From a virus, in the IMG/VR virus record IMGVR_UViG_3300037041_001477, positions 1 through 23,264 of that record: a stretch of 23,264 nt of DNA. One strand, written 5' to 3'. Below are positions 7,132 to 14,190 of this stretch, one piece after another. The translations under genes and the position numbers were made by a program. Under the pieces are notes generated by a model that saw only the letters and a program-made list of their open reading frames with translations, was not told the origin of the DNA and ran no database searches. Numbering within the stretch: the first letter of the stretch is position 1; each line of letters starts with the position of its first letter.

Positions 7132-7626
7132 GTGAACACGTTCCTACCATTCGCATCCTACACCGAGAGCGCCAAGGCTCTCGACCGACTCCGTCTCGGG
7201 AAGCAGCGTCTCGAAGTTCTCCAGATGCTGGTGGCCCTACGGGTCCCGGATCGTCGCGGCTGGCGCAACCATCCTTGCACTCTGGCTTGGCGCGGCTGCT
7301 CGAACTCTCTCGTCCACTACGGCGTCGAGGTCTGTTCGGAGTGGCAGCGGCGTGGATACACGGATACCCTCCTCTCGCAGATCCGTGCCCACTTCGTCCC
7401 GATCGGGAATTTCTCACTGGAGGAGAGCCCCCGGCCCGCCTGGACGCTGGATCACCGGGTGCACGACATGTACCGCCGCCGACTGGTCACGAAGGACCGC
7501 CGCTTCTACTCGTGGAAGTTTCCAGCCTGGGCGAACCTCCCCAACCTGGACCAGACCGACTGGAGTCTCCTCAATGCTCACGTCCCCGCCGTCCCCCAAC
7601 TCGCAGCCCGAAAGGCCCAGTCATGA
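7132..7626 (+). CDS. MSMEG_6728-like / T4 endonuclease V-like pyrimidine dimer glycosylase family protein
   Basis: The 164-residue product begins MNTFLPFASYTESAKALDRLRLGKQRLEVLQ and continues GWRNHPCTLAWRGCSNSLVHYG. This is the pattern of the MSMEG_6728 / pyrimidine-dimer glycosylase-like family: conserved LDxxRLGKQRxE, W-x-x-HP, W-x-G and L-x-x-Y. T4 endonuclease V, the founding relative, cuts the glycosidic bond at UV-induced thymine dimers; activity of this branch is less well known. The GTG start at 7132 was chosen because the family signature begins right there and GGAG lies about 10 bases upstream; the frame is open further upstream but that part is not conserved-looking. The TGA overlaps the next ATG (ATGA). 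A role in DNA repair inside the replication block is likely. Confidence 0.75.
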   Translation: MNTFLPFASYTESAKALDRLRLGKQRLEVLQMLVALRVPDRRGWRNHPCTLAWRGCSNSLVHYGVEVCSEWQRRGYTDTLLSQIRAHFVPIGNFSLEESPRPAWTLDHRVHDMYRRRLVTKDRRFYSWKFPAWANLPNLDQTDWSLLNAHVPAVPQLAARKAQS

Positions 7627-8612
7627 AACTCGTGATCAAGAAGAAGGTCACTGTCGCCCCCGAGTATCAGTTCAACCCGCTGCAGCAGGGGTTATCCCAG
7701 TCGCAGGTCGGGACGCTGATGGAGTGCCAGGAGAAGGCTCGCCTCAGCACCATCCTCGGTTGGACGCCCAAGGGCAGCAGCAAGCCGCTCATCTGGGGCA
7801 CCACCTTCCACGGGATGCTGGAGGCGGGATACAAGGGACTGAGGAAGACGAGGAAGTGGCCGGAGCAGTCTGCGCTGATCATGAATAGCGAGAAGGAACT
7901 GGCCGGGGAATACCCAAACCCGACGAGTACCGTCAAGGACATCATCGAGGAGTGCTTCCTCGAAACCACCCCGATCATCGGACCGTACCGGAAGAAGTGG
8001 GCGGCCCAGGACGACAAGGTCAAGTGGGTCCACGTCGAGGACGCCTTCCGCGTCCCGGTGGTCCCCGGCCTGCCCCCGATCAAGGGGAAGTACGACGCGG
8101 TGTTCGAGCACCCCCAGTTCGGCCTCAGCCTGCTGGAGACCAAGACGAAGTCCCAGATCTCCCACAACCTGACGGAGTACCTTCCACTCGACCTGCAGCT
8201 GGCGTGGTATCTGATCTCGCTGGAGAAGGAGGGGATCCGTCCGAACACGGTCTGGTACAATATCATCCGCCGCCCCGGCCTCAAGCGCGGCAAGGAAGAG
8301 ACGGCACTCCTCTTCCAGGAACGCATCGCGGCCGACGTGAAGACCAGACCCGATCACTACTTCGTCCGGATCCCGGTGACTCTGGAGAAGTCTGAGATGG
8401 CCTTCGCCAAGAATCGGGTCAAGTACCTCCTCGAAGGGTACATGCAGTGGTACAATAACACCGATCCAAGGGAGCGGTGCCTCGGCTTCAACTCCGGGGC
8501 CTGCGAGGGCAAGTACGGCACCTGCTCGTTCCTCCCGATCTGCGCCAACCAAGACTACTCCGGACACTATGTCCGGGAGCACGTATCCCCTGAACTCAAG
8601 GAGCTCAAGTGA
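7623..8612 (+). CDS. PD-(D/E)XK nuclease, RecB/Cas4-like with Fe-S cysteines
   Basis: The 329-residue product has the layout of Cas4/RecB-type phage exonucleases. It shows an N-terminal Cys in LMECQEKARL (C35), a His in FHGMLE (H63), GKYDAVFE with catalytic D158, LLETKTKS with E172-T-K174, and Q192 in LQLAWYLISL. A C-terminal Cys cluster follows (C286, C294, C301, C307). C35 and three of the later Cys residues probably bind a 4Fe-4S cluster, as in AddB and Cas4. Such nucleases resect DNA ends and work with annealing or recombination proteins; a Sak4-like protein lies two genes downstream. The start ATG 7623 overlaps the previous stop, and the N-terminus MKLVIKKK repeats the C-terminus of the H1-like protein. 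The stop overlaps the ThyX start (GTGA). Confidence 0.85.
   Translation: MKLVIKKKVTVAPEYQFNPLQQGLSQSQVGTLMECQEKARLSTILGWTPKGSSKPLIWGTTFHGMLEAGYKGLRKTRKWPEQSALIMNSEKELAGEYPNPTSTVKDIIEECFLETTPIIGPYRKKWAAQDDKVKWVHVEDAFRVPVVPGLPPIKGKYDAVFEHPQFGLSLLETKTKSQISHNLTEYLPLDLQLAWYLISLEKEGIRPNTVWYNIIRRPGLKRGKEETALLFQERIAADVKTRPDHYFVRIPVTLEKSEMAFAKNRVKYLLEGYMQWYNNTDPRERCLGFNSGACEGKYGTCSFLPICANQDYSGHYVREHVSPELKELK
8560..8576. repeat. Perfect 7-bp inverted repeat near the end of the nuclease gene
   Basis: CCGGACA (8560-8566) and TGTCCGG (8570-8576) flank CTA. The repeat is inside the nuclease coding region, 33 bases before the GTG start of the ThyX gene. In mRNA it would form a stable hairpin with a three-base loop and might slow ribosomes or affect coupling to thyX; on DNA it could be a protein site. 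It may also be coding chance. Confidence 0.4.
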
Positions 8613-9700
8613 AGCACGAATACTTCTCCCCCATCGCCGACCACAAAGGCGAGCAACCGACGGTCCTCTGCGACCGTGGTCCCGACGGGATCAAAGTCAA
8701 GCTCGAACGCTGGACGCCGAACGACCCCAACATCTGGCCGAGCCTCCTGGCCCAGGCCGACGCCAGCTACGGCAACATGATCCACCCGAACAAGGCGACC
8801 CTGGACGACGGAGACCGGGAGCGCATCGCCAAGATGTTCACCGGGGCCATGCTGCCTCAGATCCTGGAGCAGTTCCAGTTCAGCTTCCGCGTCGAGGGCG
8901 TCTCCCTCAACTGCACGCACCAGATCGTCCGCACCCGTATCGGGGCCAGCTTCCTCCAGCAGAGCATGCGGAACAACGACGGCAGGCACATGCAGTTCAC
9001 GATCCCGGAGGCTATCGCCCGGGTGATCAACGACGAACCTGGCAAGCGGGCCTGGGACGCCGGGAACTTCAACAGTCTGTTCGAGAAGTACTGCCGCGTC
9101 TTCAACGTGGACTACTTCCTCCCACCCCACGGCGTCCCCAAGGAGGTGGCCCGGGAGATCCTCGAAGACTCGCTGAAGATCCAGAAGGCTGTGTACGCGG
9201 CCCTCCTCGACAGCGGCGTCCACTTTCAGGATGCTCGGCGCTACCTCGCCAGTGGTCACCAGTCCTACCTCTGGTGCAACTACAACTGGCCAGCCCTGAA
9301 GGGTGTGGTCAGCAACCGCACCGAGCACATCGTCATGGACTGGGAGATCGACTGCGTCGCCCAGCTGATGATGCGCGAGGTCTGGCGGAACTGCCCGTGG
9401 TTCATGGCCCACGGCCTCGGGTCCGCCTCCGACTCGCGGGGCAAGGAGGCCTACGCGGAGGTCGCCGACTGGCCCAGCTGCCAGAAGTGGCCCGGTCCGA
9501 CCCGCGAACGGAAGCCGCTCTTCTCCAACGAGCAGTGCCCGTTCTGGGTTCTCTCGCCGGAGTCGCTGGTGAAGGACGGCCCTCCTGTCTGGATCAAGAC
9601 GGACGGGGTGTTCCCCCACAAGATCTGGTGCCAGATCGCGAAGGACTTCGTCCCGAACCACCCGTGGCTGAAGAAGTTCATCGAGCAGGGGGTCGCATGA
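8609..9700 (+). CDS. thyX: Flavin-dependent thymidylate synthase-like protein (ThyX), variant motif
   Basis: The 363-residue product matches the ThyX fold in two regions. Residues 99-121, SLNCTHQIVRTRIGASFLQQ and SMR, correspond to the ThyX signature RHRX7S, and residues 208-246, DARRYLASG...NRTEHIVMDWE, correspond to the C-terminal active-site segment (the catalytic Arg after DA). ThyX converts dUMP to dTMP using methylenetetrahydrofolate, FAD and NADPH. Here the signature reads RTR with Thr for the usual His and has eight rather than seven residues before the second Ser (S119). The protein is also longer than typical ThyX (about 220-270 residues), with a Trp/Pro-rich extension after residue 265. 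The GTG start overlaps the nuclease stop. Either a divergent thymidylate synthase or a related enzyme making another 5-substituted dUMP would fit. Confidence 0.8.
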   Translation: MKHEYFSPIADHKGEQPTVLCDRGPDGIKVKLERWTPNDPNIWPSLLAQADASYGNMIHPNKATLDDGDRERIAKMFTGAMLPQILEQFQFSFRVEGVSLNCTHQIVRTRIGASFLQQSMRNNDGRHMQFTIPEAIARVINDEPGKRAWDAGNFNSLFEKYCRVFNVDYFLPPHGVPKEVAREILEDSLKIQKAVYAALLDSGVHFQDARRYLASGHQSYLWCNYNWPALKGVVSNRTEHIVMDWEIDCVAQLMMREVWRNCPWFMAHGLGSASDSRGKEAYAEVADWPSCQKWPGPTRERKPLFSNEQCPFWVLSPESLVKDGPPVWIKTDGVFPHKIWCQIAKDFVPNHPWLKKFIEQGVA

Positions 9701-10548
9701 AGCTCGCGATCAAGCCCAAGGCCCCGGCCTACGTCCTGCCAACCGAACAGAACGAACCGTCCGACACCATCGGGTCCTACTCGATGCTCCTGTACGGACG
9801 GAAGAAGATCGGCAAGACCAGCCTCGCTGCCGAGTTCCCCGGGGCATTCATCATCTCCTGCGAGCCGGGGGCGAAGGCCCTGCGGGTCTACAAGGAGGAG
9901 GTCCGGGACTGGATCAAGGCGCAGCAGGTGATCGACGCGGTCTGCAAGTCGGACCGCTTCGAGACTATCGTGGTCGACACCATCGACCTCCTGTACGACT
10001 TCATCTTCGACCAGATCTGCACCAAGCAGATGATCGAGCACCCGAACGACGAGAACGACTTCGGCGCGACGTGGCGCAAGATCCGTAAGGCCTTCCGCAT
10101 CGAGATCCAGAAGCTGCTCACCTGCGGCAAGGGGGTCATCTTCCTCAGTCACGACACGGAGCGTGAGGTCGAGGACCGGGAGGGTGGGAAGTTCGACCGC
10201 ATCCAGCCGACCATGGCCAAGCAGGCGATGGAAGAAGTCGAGGGGGTGGTCGACCTGATCGGCCTCTACGACTACGACGGCGACAAGCGGGTGCTCCGAG
10301 TGGCTGGGGACCAGTTCATGGTCGCCGGTTGCCGGTGCAAGGAGAACTTCATCCGCAAGGGCGGCGAGGCCGGGGAGGCCGCCGACCGCATCCGCGTCAT
10401 CGACATGGGCTCCTCTTCCCAGGAATCCTATGCTAACCTCGTCAACGCATTCAACAATCAACAGGTCCTCGTGGATCTGCCTAAGCCGGAGAAGGTCAAG
10501 AAGGTCTTGACCAAGCTGGCACCAAACAAGCCCAACTCCAAGGAGTAA
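9697..10548 (+). CDS. Sak4-like / AAA_24 RecA-fold ATPase
   Basis: The 283-residue product has a RecA-like core with Walker A YGRKKIGKTSLA (G34-T41), Walker B ETIVVDTIDLL (D94), and a sensor-like FLSHDTE. This matches the phage AAA_24/Sak4 group of ATPases, single-stranded DNA annealing proteins related to RecA/Rad51 that usually work with a phage SSB. The SSB-like gene follows directly, which supports the assignment. The ATG at 9697 overlaps the thyX stop (ATGA). The N-terminus MKLAIKPK resembles that of the nuclease and the C-terminus of the H1-like protein. The C-terminus is Lys-rich (KPEKVKKVLTKLAPNKPNSK). Confidence 0.85.
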   Translation: MKLAIKPKAPAYVLPTEQNEPSDTIGSYSMLLYGRKKIGKTSLAAEFPGAFIISCEPGAKALRVYKEEVRDWIKAQQVIDAVCKSDRFETIVVDTIDLLYDFIFDQICTKQMIEHPNDENDFGATWRKIRKAFRIEIQKLLTCGKGVIFLSHDTEREVEDREGGKFDRIQPTMAKQAMEEVEGVVDLIGLYDYDGDKRVLRVAGDQFMVAGCRCKENFIRKGGEAGEAADRIRVIDMGSSSQESYANLVNAFNNQQVLVDLPKPEKVKKVLTKLAPNKPNSKE

Positions 10549-10551
10549 CCC

Positions 10552-11505
10552 ATGGGCCGTCTCGGAATCAAACTCAACAAGAACGTCTTCGCCGCTGGCA
10601 AGGAGAAAGCCAAAGCCTCCGGCGAATACAACGACGTGACCCTGGAGCCGGGTCGCTACGTCTGCATCATCCGCAAGGCCCGTGCGCAGGAGGTCAAGGG
10701 GAACCCCAAGATCATCTTCGACCTGGAGGTCGCCGGTGAGACGGAGAAGGCGGGCGGCACCATCTCGGTGTGGTTCGACCTGTCCGAGGAGAAGATCCAC
10801 CACCTGCTGAAGACCCTGAACAAGCTCGGCTACGATATCGACTCCCTCGACGACGAGGACACGCTGGCCGACATGCTGGAGAACATCGAGGAGACCACCC
10901 CGGTCGTCCGCATCACCGCCAAGCAGGGCGGCGAGTACGTGAACTACTACATCGACAAGAAGCTCGATGAGCTCACGGCGGCCGAGGTCGCGGCTGGTGG
11001 CGGCGACGACGGTGGTGAGACCGCCAAGGATGAAGAGGCGTCGGGCGGCAAGGCCGGGATCAAGGCTGACAGCCCTCCGGCCAAGGCGGCGGCTGCCAAG
11101 GCGGCGGGCAAGAAGACCCCGGCCCCCGAGCCGGAGCCGGAGCCGAAGACGGACCGGGAGAACCTGGCGATGGCGCTGGAGACCATGGACAAGAAGGCGC
11201 TCCAGGAGTACATCACCGACAACGAGCTGGAGATCCTGGTGAAGAAGGCGGACAAGGAGGAAGACGTTCGCGTCAAGATCCTCGACGCCAAGTACCCCGA
11301 GGGCGGCGACAATCCCCCGGCCGACCAGGACAACCCGCCCGCCGAAGAGGAGGCCAGCATCGTGCCGGGCCTCAAGTGCAAGGCCAGCATCAAGGGCAAG
11401 GTCGTCGACGTGACCGTCGTGTCCGTGGACGAGGCTGCCGGGACCGTGAAGGTCAAGGGGCCGCTCGGAGTCGTCTCCGTGCCGGTCGCCCAGCTGTCGC
11501 TCTAG
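10552..11505 (+). CDS. SSB-like protein (DUF669-type) with extra C-terminal modules
   Basis: The 317-residue product begins with a beta-rich domain (about 28-135; LEPGRYVCIIRKARAQEVKG, IIFDLEVAGE, GGTISVWFDLSEEKIHHLLK) resembling DUF669-type phage single-stranded DNA-binding proteins. It continues with an Ala/Pro/Glu linker (about 142-200). A helical module at about 205-247 (TMDKKALQEYITDNELEILV...DVRVKILDAK) resembles HeH/SAP-type DNA-binding motifs. A small beta module (269-317, VPGLKCKASIKGKVVDVTVV) may be SH3-like. The start has AGGAG at 10541-10545. It immediately follows the Sak4-like gene, a common pairing in which SSB and annealing protein cooperate. The N-terminus GRLGIKLNK carries a version of the KL-x-IK peptide. 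The tail is not the simple acidic tip of bacterial SSB. Confidence 0.7.
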   Translation: MGRLGIKLNKNVFAAGKEKAKASGEYNDVTLEPGRYVCIIRKARAQEVKGNPKIIFDLEVAGETEKAGGTISVWFDLSEEKIHHLLKTLNKLGYDIDSLDDEDTLADMLENIEETTPVVRITAKQGGEYVNYYIDKKLDELTAAEVAAGGGDDGGETAKDEEASGGKAGIKADSPPAKAAAAKAAGKKTPAPEPEPEPKTDRENLAMALETMDKKALQEYITDNELEILVKKADKEEDVRVKILDAKYPEGGDNPPADQDNPPAEEEASIVPGLKCKASIKGKVVDVTVVSVDEAAGTVKVKGPLGVVSVPVAQLSL

Positions 11506-11612
11506 GCTGATCCTAGGTGGTGCGTGGCTACGCTCGTAGGCCACGACCATATCCTGCGAGCCGCGTGGCCCCGGCGATACGGGGCGTTAACCTTCTTCCC
11601 AGGAATCTTCCC
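11506..11612 (+). promoter_or_regulatory. Structured 5' leader with two hairpins
   Basis: The 107-base gap before the deoxyribosyltransferase gene can fold into two adjacent hairpins: CGTGGC-TAC...GTAG-GCCACG at about 11523-11545, with a one-base bulge, and GCCCCG (about 11567-11572) with CGGGGC about 6 bases further on. A pyrimidine-rich stretch and AGGAA (11601-11605) follow, 7 bases before ATG 11613. CCTAGG occurs at its left edge. No tRNA or known riboswitch was recognised. It is one of the few non-overlapping junctions in the operon, so it may hold a promoter, RNA processing site or attenuator. Confidence 0.4.
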
Positions 11613-12149
11613 ATGGTCGAGCCAACCAGGATCTACCTCGCCGGACCGTTCTTCAACGCGGCCCAGATCGAGCTGATCAAGACGATCGAGGACACTCTCG
11701 AGTCTTACAACATCCCCCACTTCAGCCCGCGCAAGCTCGGTCTGAACTCCAATCCATCCACCACCAAGCCGACCCCCGAGCAGGCGGCCAACATCTTCAA
11801 GGCGGACTATCAGGAGATCTGCCGGAGTACGCACGTGCTGGCGGTGGTCGACTGGGCGCTGCCCCCGGGGCAGAGCGTCCACTTGATCCGGGAGGGGACG
11901 ACCGCTTCGATGGACCACGTCTCCCCGGCCCTCAACATCCCCGACAGCGGGACCGTCTGGGAGATGGGCTGCGCCTACGCCCTCCGCGTCCCGGTCATCC
12001 TCTTCACCGCCAACCCCAGCAAGCAGATGAACCTCATGCTGACCCAGTCGGCCAAGGGCTGCCTCTACGGGATCGATCACCTCCAGACGTACCTCGGCAA
12101 TGGGCTCGACCAGGCTTGGCTCGAAGGCTGGAAGGGAGACCATCGGTGA
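11613..12149 (+). CDS. Nucleoside 2-deoxyribosyltransferase-like protein
   Basis: The 178-residue product shows the pattern of the nucleoside 2-deoxyribosyltransferase family: IYLAGPFFNAAQ (7-18) forming the first strand and loop, ADYQEICRSTHVLAVVD (64-80), and DSGTVWEMGCAYAL (111-124) with the catalytic Glu in W-E-M-G (E117). These enzymes exchange bases on deoxyribose or hydrolyse deoxynucleosides and deoxynucleotides. ATG 11613 was chosen because AGGAA lies 7 bases upstream and the family match begins at once; a longer frame from 11517 would run through the structured leader. It sits with ThyX, an HD phosphohydrolase and a DUF6378-like gene, so a role in the nucleotide pool or in making or removing an unusual deoxynucleotide is likely. 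Its stop overlaps the zinc-ribbon gene (GTGA). Confidence 0.75.
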   Translation: MVEPTRIYLAGPFFNAAQIELIKTIEDTLESYNIPHFSPRKLGLNSNPSTTKPTPEQAANIFKADYQEICRSTHVLAVVDWALPPGQSVHLIREGTTASMDHVSPALNIPDSGTVWEMGCAYALRVPVILFTANPSKQMNLMLTQSAKGCLYGIDHLQTYLGNGLDQAWLEGWKGDHR

Positions 12150-12292
12150 GGAATCGCAAAATCGGCATGAGGAATCCTGGACCTCGTGGTCGTAAGGTAC
12201 ACTGCCGTTGCAATGTATTCAAGTCCACCGTGACTAACCCGCACCTGTACGAGTGCCGCTACTGCGGTGGAAAGTTCGTGGTGACACCATGA
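12146..12292 (+). CDS. Small zinc-ribbon protein (48 residues)
   Basis: This short gene fills the gap between the deoxyribosyltransferase and HD genes. Starting at GTG 12146, which overlaps the previous stop (GTGA), it encodes an Arg/Lys-rich N-terminus and then HCRC (C20, C22) and ECRYC (C37, C40), giving a C-x-C-x14-C-x2-C set likely to bind zinc. GGGAG about 8 bases upstream of the GTG supports that start; ATG at 12167 is an alternative. The stop overlaps the next ATG (ATGA), so it fits the coupled operon exactly. Small zinc ribbons often bind nucleic acid or protein partners; no specific function can be given. Confidence 0.7.
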   Translation: MRNRKIGMRNPGPRGRKVHCRCNVFKSTVTNPHLYECRYCGGKFVVTP

Positions 12293-12888
12293 TCCTCAAC
12301 GTCCGAGAGATGATGGTCGGCAAGCCGATCAAGATGCGGTACGTATACCGCTTCCAGGCCTGCCGAGTCAACGACCGGGAGTCAATCATCGAGCACACGG
12401 GTTTCGTCGGTATGTACGCCATGCTCATCGCCATGTACGTCGAGGAGACGACGTTGAACCTGCGGGTGGACTACAAGATCCTCATGCAGCGGGCGATGGT
12501 CCACGACATGGAGGAGGTCGTCACCGGCGACTTCCCCCGTCCGTACAAGTACAGCAACGAGGAACTCAAGCAGGCCCTGGACCGGGCGGCCCCCATGGCC
12601 TTCCGCGAGGTCATCACCGGGTTGGTGGACAAGAAGACCCAGGGGATCCTCGGGAAGGTTTGGGAGCAGGCGAAGGCGGACGACCTGGAGGGGAACATCC
12701 TCCTCCTGGCCGACTTCCTCAGCGCCCTCTCCTACATCGTCCAGGAGGTGCAGGCCGGGAACAAGAGCATGCAGTCCCAGAACTGGACGCTCAGGCAGGC
12801 TCTCGACCACATCGAGACCAAGGTCAACACCGCCCTTCACCCCCTGGTCGAGCAGGCCCGGGCCGTCATGCTGGAGTACATCCCGTGA
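12289..12888 (+). CDS. HD-domain 5'-deoxynucleotidase, YfbR-like
   Basis: The 199-residue product has the HD phosphohydrolase signature: an early His in IIEHTGFV (H36), the HD pair in RAMVHDMEEVVTGDFPRP (H72, D73), and a distal Asp in LLLADFLSAL (D142). The VTGD-x-P segment is typical of the YfbR family, which removes phosphate from deoxynucleoside monophosphates. ATG 12289 was chosen because it overlaps the zinc-ribbon stop; the frame extends upstream to 12253 but only through that gene. In some phages an HD enzyme of this general kind (DatZ) removes dATP to favour an altered base; the partner PurZ is not seen in this window, so I regard ordinary YfbR-like nucleotide salvage as more likely. 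Confidence 0.8.
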   Translation: MILNVREMMVGKPIKMRYVYRFQACRVNDRESIIEHTGFVGMYAMLIAMYVEETTLNLRVDYKILMQRAMVHDMEEVVTGDFPRPYKYSNEELKQALDRAAPMAFREVITGLVDKKTQGILGKVWEQAKADDLEGNILLLADFLSALSYIVQEVQAGNKSMQSQNWTLRQALDHIETKVNTALHPLVEQARAVMLEYIP

Positions 12889-13181
12889 TCGACCGCCCCG
12901 CAATCGAAGCCGTCCACCAGATGATCGTCGAACGCGGCCAGGGGTACGGCGATCCTCAGGCCGGGGGGAAGGCCCTCGGGAAGACCTGGGCTGGGATCCT
13001 CTCGGACGCCCTCCAGACGGAGATCCCGGACCTCTCGCCTAGGGTGGTCTACCTCATGATGGCGGCCCTCAAGCTCAACCGGGCGGCCCGCCCTTTCAAG
13101 TTCTCCCAAGACGACTACGTCGACGGGATCGCCTACCTCCACCTCGCAGAGAACCACAAGGTGTCCAATGACAAGACCTGA
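12885..13181 (+). CDS. DUF6378-like phage protein
   Basis: The 98-residue product is all-alpha and has the pattern of the DUF6378 family common in phages: an ERGQGYGDPQ motif (16-25), a W in the next helix (W35), LSPRVVYLMMAALKLNRAA (50-68), and a final DDYVDGIAYLHLA (76-88). Function of the family is not established; its helical layout and position beside nucleotide enzymes invite comparison with MazG-type nucleotide pyrophosphohydrolases, but the usual E-x-x-E metal motif is not obvious here. GTG 12885 overlaps the HD gene stop (GTGA), which fixes the start. The 3' end overlaps the radical SAM gene by 14 bases. Confidence 0.65.
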   Translation: MIDRPAIEAVHQMIVERGQGYGDPQAGGKALGKTWAGILSDALQTEIPDLSPRVVYLMMAALKLNRAARPFKFSQDDYVDGIAYLHLAENHKVSNDKT

Positions 13182-14190
13182 CCTCGCCTACTACGGCAAG
13201 ATGCTCCACCGCGAACTCGGTCCGATCGCCGGGCAGGTGGAGCTCACATCCTCCTGCTACCAGGAGTGCGCTCACTGCATGTCGTGGCGGGACCACCACT
13301 CCGGGGTCGAGAAGGGTGTGTGGACGTACATCCAGATGGTCAAGCTCCATGAAGAACTTTCGGCTGCTGAGACCTTCGAGCACCTGAGTCTCACCGGTGG
13401 AGACCCGCAAGCCTGGGCTCCACTATGCGACTACCTGGAGTACCACAAGACCTCCGGCGAGCCGTACGGGCTGCAGTGCAACACCACACTCATGCGGAAG
13501 CTCCGGCCCGCCGAGCATGGGATGTGGGACTCGGCGTTCGAGGACATCCGTCTCTCGCTCGACGCGATCACCCCGGCTACCTACCTCGCCACCCGTGGGG
13601 TGGAGGCTGACCCGATCGAGATCCTGGAAAGGTGCCGCGCCTTCCAGCAAGCCCGGGTGGCGATCAACGTCTGCGTCCAGCCCTCCAACATCGACGAGAT
13701 CCCTCAGTTGATCGAGACGGTGGCTCGGGACTTCAAGTTCATCCGGAAGATCATGCTGCTGATCGTGATCGGCCCGGACTCCCTCTCCCAGGAATTCTTT
13801 GACAAGTGGGCGTGCCTCGTACAGGACGAGATTCACACCCATCGGGACGTGCAGGTCTCCTGCGCCGAGGATCCTCGGGATGTCCGCAAGGCCCTGGCCT
13901 CCGGGGCGTACGACAAGCTCAAGTGCCGCGTCGGCGGGTCTACCTTCCACATCAAGGCCAACGGGGATATCTACCCCTGCTGCCTGACGGGCGGTGAAGC
14001 CATCGAGACGGTCCGGGCCTTCCGACTCGGGAACTTCCACACCGACGGATTGATCGACCCTCTCAGCTTCTACAACCGTGGTTGTCACTACGGGCCGGGG
14101 TCGGTCTGCACCAAGATCTGCCAGTGGAAGCAGTTCAACATGAACAAGATCGCGGAGGAGGCGTCGAAGATCAGCCTTTCGATGCCGTGA
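13168..14190 (+). CDS. Radical SAM enzyme with SPASM-like C-terminal cysteines
   Basis: The 340-residue product has the radical SAM signature C-x3-C-x2-C in SSCYQECAHC (C30, C34, C37), a GGDP motif (77-80) for S-adenosylmethionine binding, and IRLSLDA (127-133) as a later barrel strand. The C-terminus carries C253, C271, C272, C306, C314 and C318 around HIKANGDIYPCC, which resembles SPASM/twitch domains holding extra Fe-S clusters. Members act on peptides, cofactors, tRNA or nucleotides by radical chemistry. Here it lies between the DUF6378-like gene, which it overlaps by 14 bases, and DNA polymerase, whose GTG overlaps its stop. This operon position suggests a nucleotide or DNA-related substrate, but a peptide or host-directed substrate cannot be excluded. 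Confidence 0.8.
   Translation: MTRPDLAYYGKMLHRELGPIAGQVELTSSCYQECAHCMSWRDHHSGVEKGVWTYIQMVKLHEELSAAETFEHLSLTGGDPQAWAPLCDYLEYHKTSGEPYGLQCNTTLMRKLRPAEHGMWDSAFEDIRLSLDAITPATYLATRGVEADPIEILERCRAFQQARVAINVCVQPSNIDEIPQLIETVARDFKFIRKIMLLIVIGPDSLSQEFFDKWACLVQDEIHTHRDVQVSCAEDPRDVRKALASGAYDKLKCRVGGSTFHIKANGDIYPCCLTGGEAIETVRAFRLGNFHTDGLIDPLSFYNRGCHYGPGSVCTKICQWKQFNMNKIAEEASKISLSMP

Noticed and set aside
7275-7622. Upstream extension of the nuclease gene
   Set aside because: The open frame continues but lies within the glycosylase-like gene; the ATG at 7623 with ATGA overlap and the shared MKLVIKKK start is far more convincing.
9451-11550. A 699-residue open frame on the minus strand, opposite ThyX, Sak4-like and SSB-like genes
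   Set aside because: It is an antisense shadow caused by G/C-rich third codon positions; its composition is Leu/Val/Gly/Asp/Arg-rich without motifs, while the + strand genes are clearly recognised.
11515-11590. A tRNA in the leader before the deoxyribosyltransferase
   Set aside because: Two hairpins are present, but there is no acceptor stem, TTC loop or anticodon arm in the right order.
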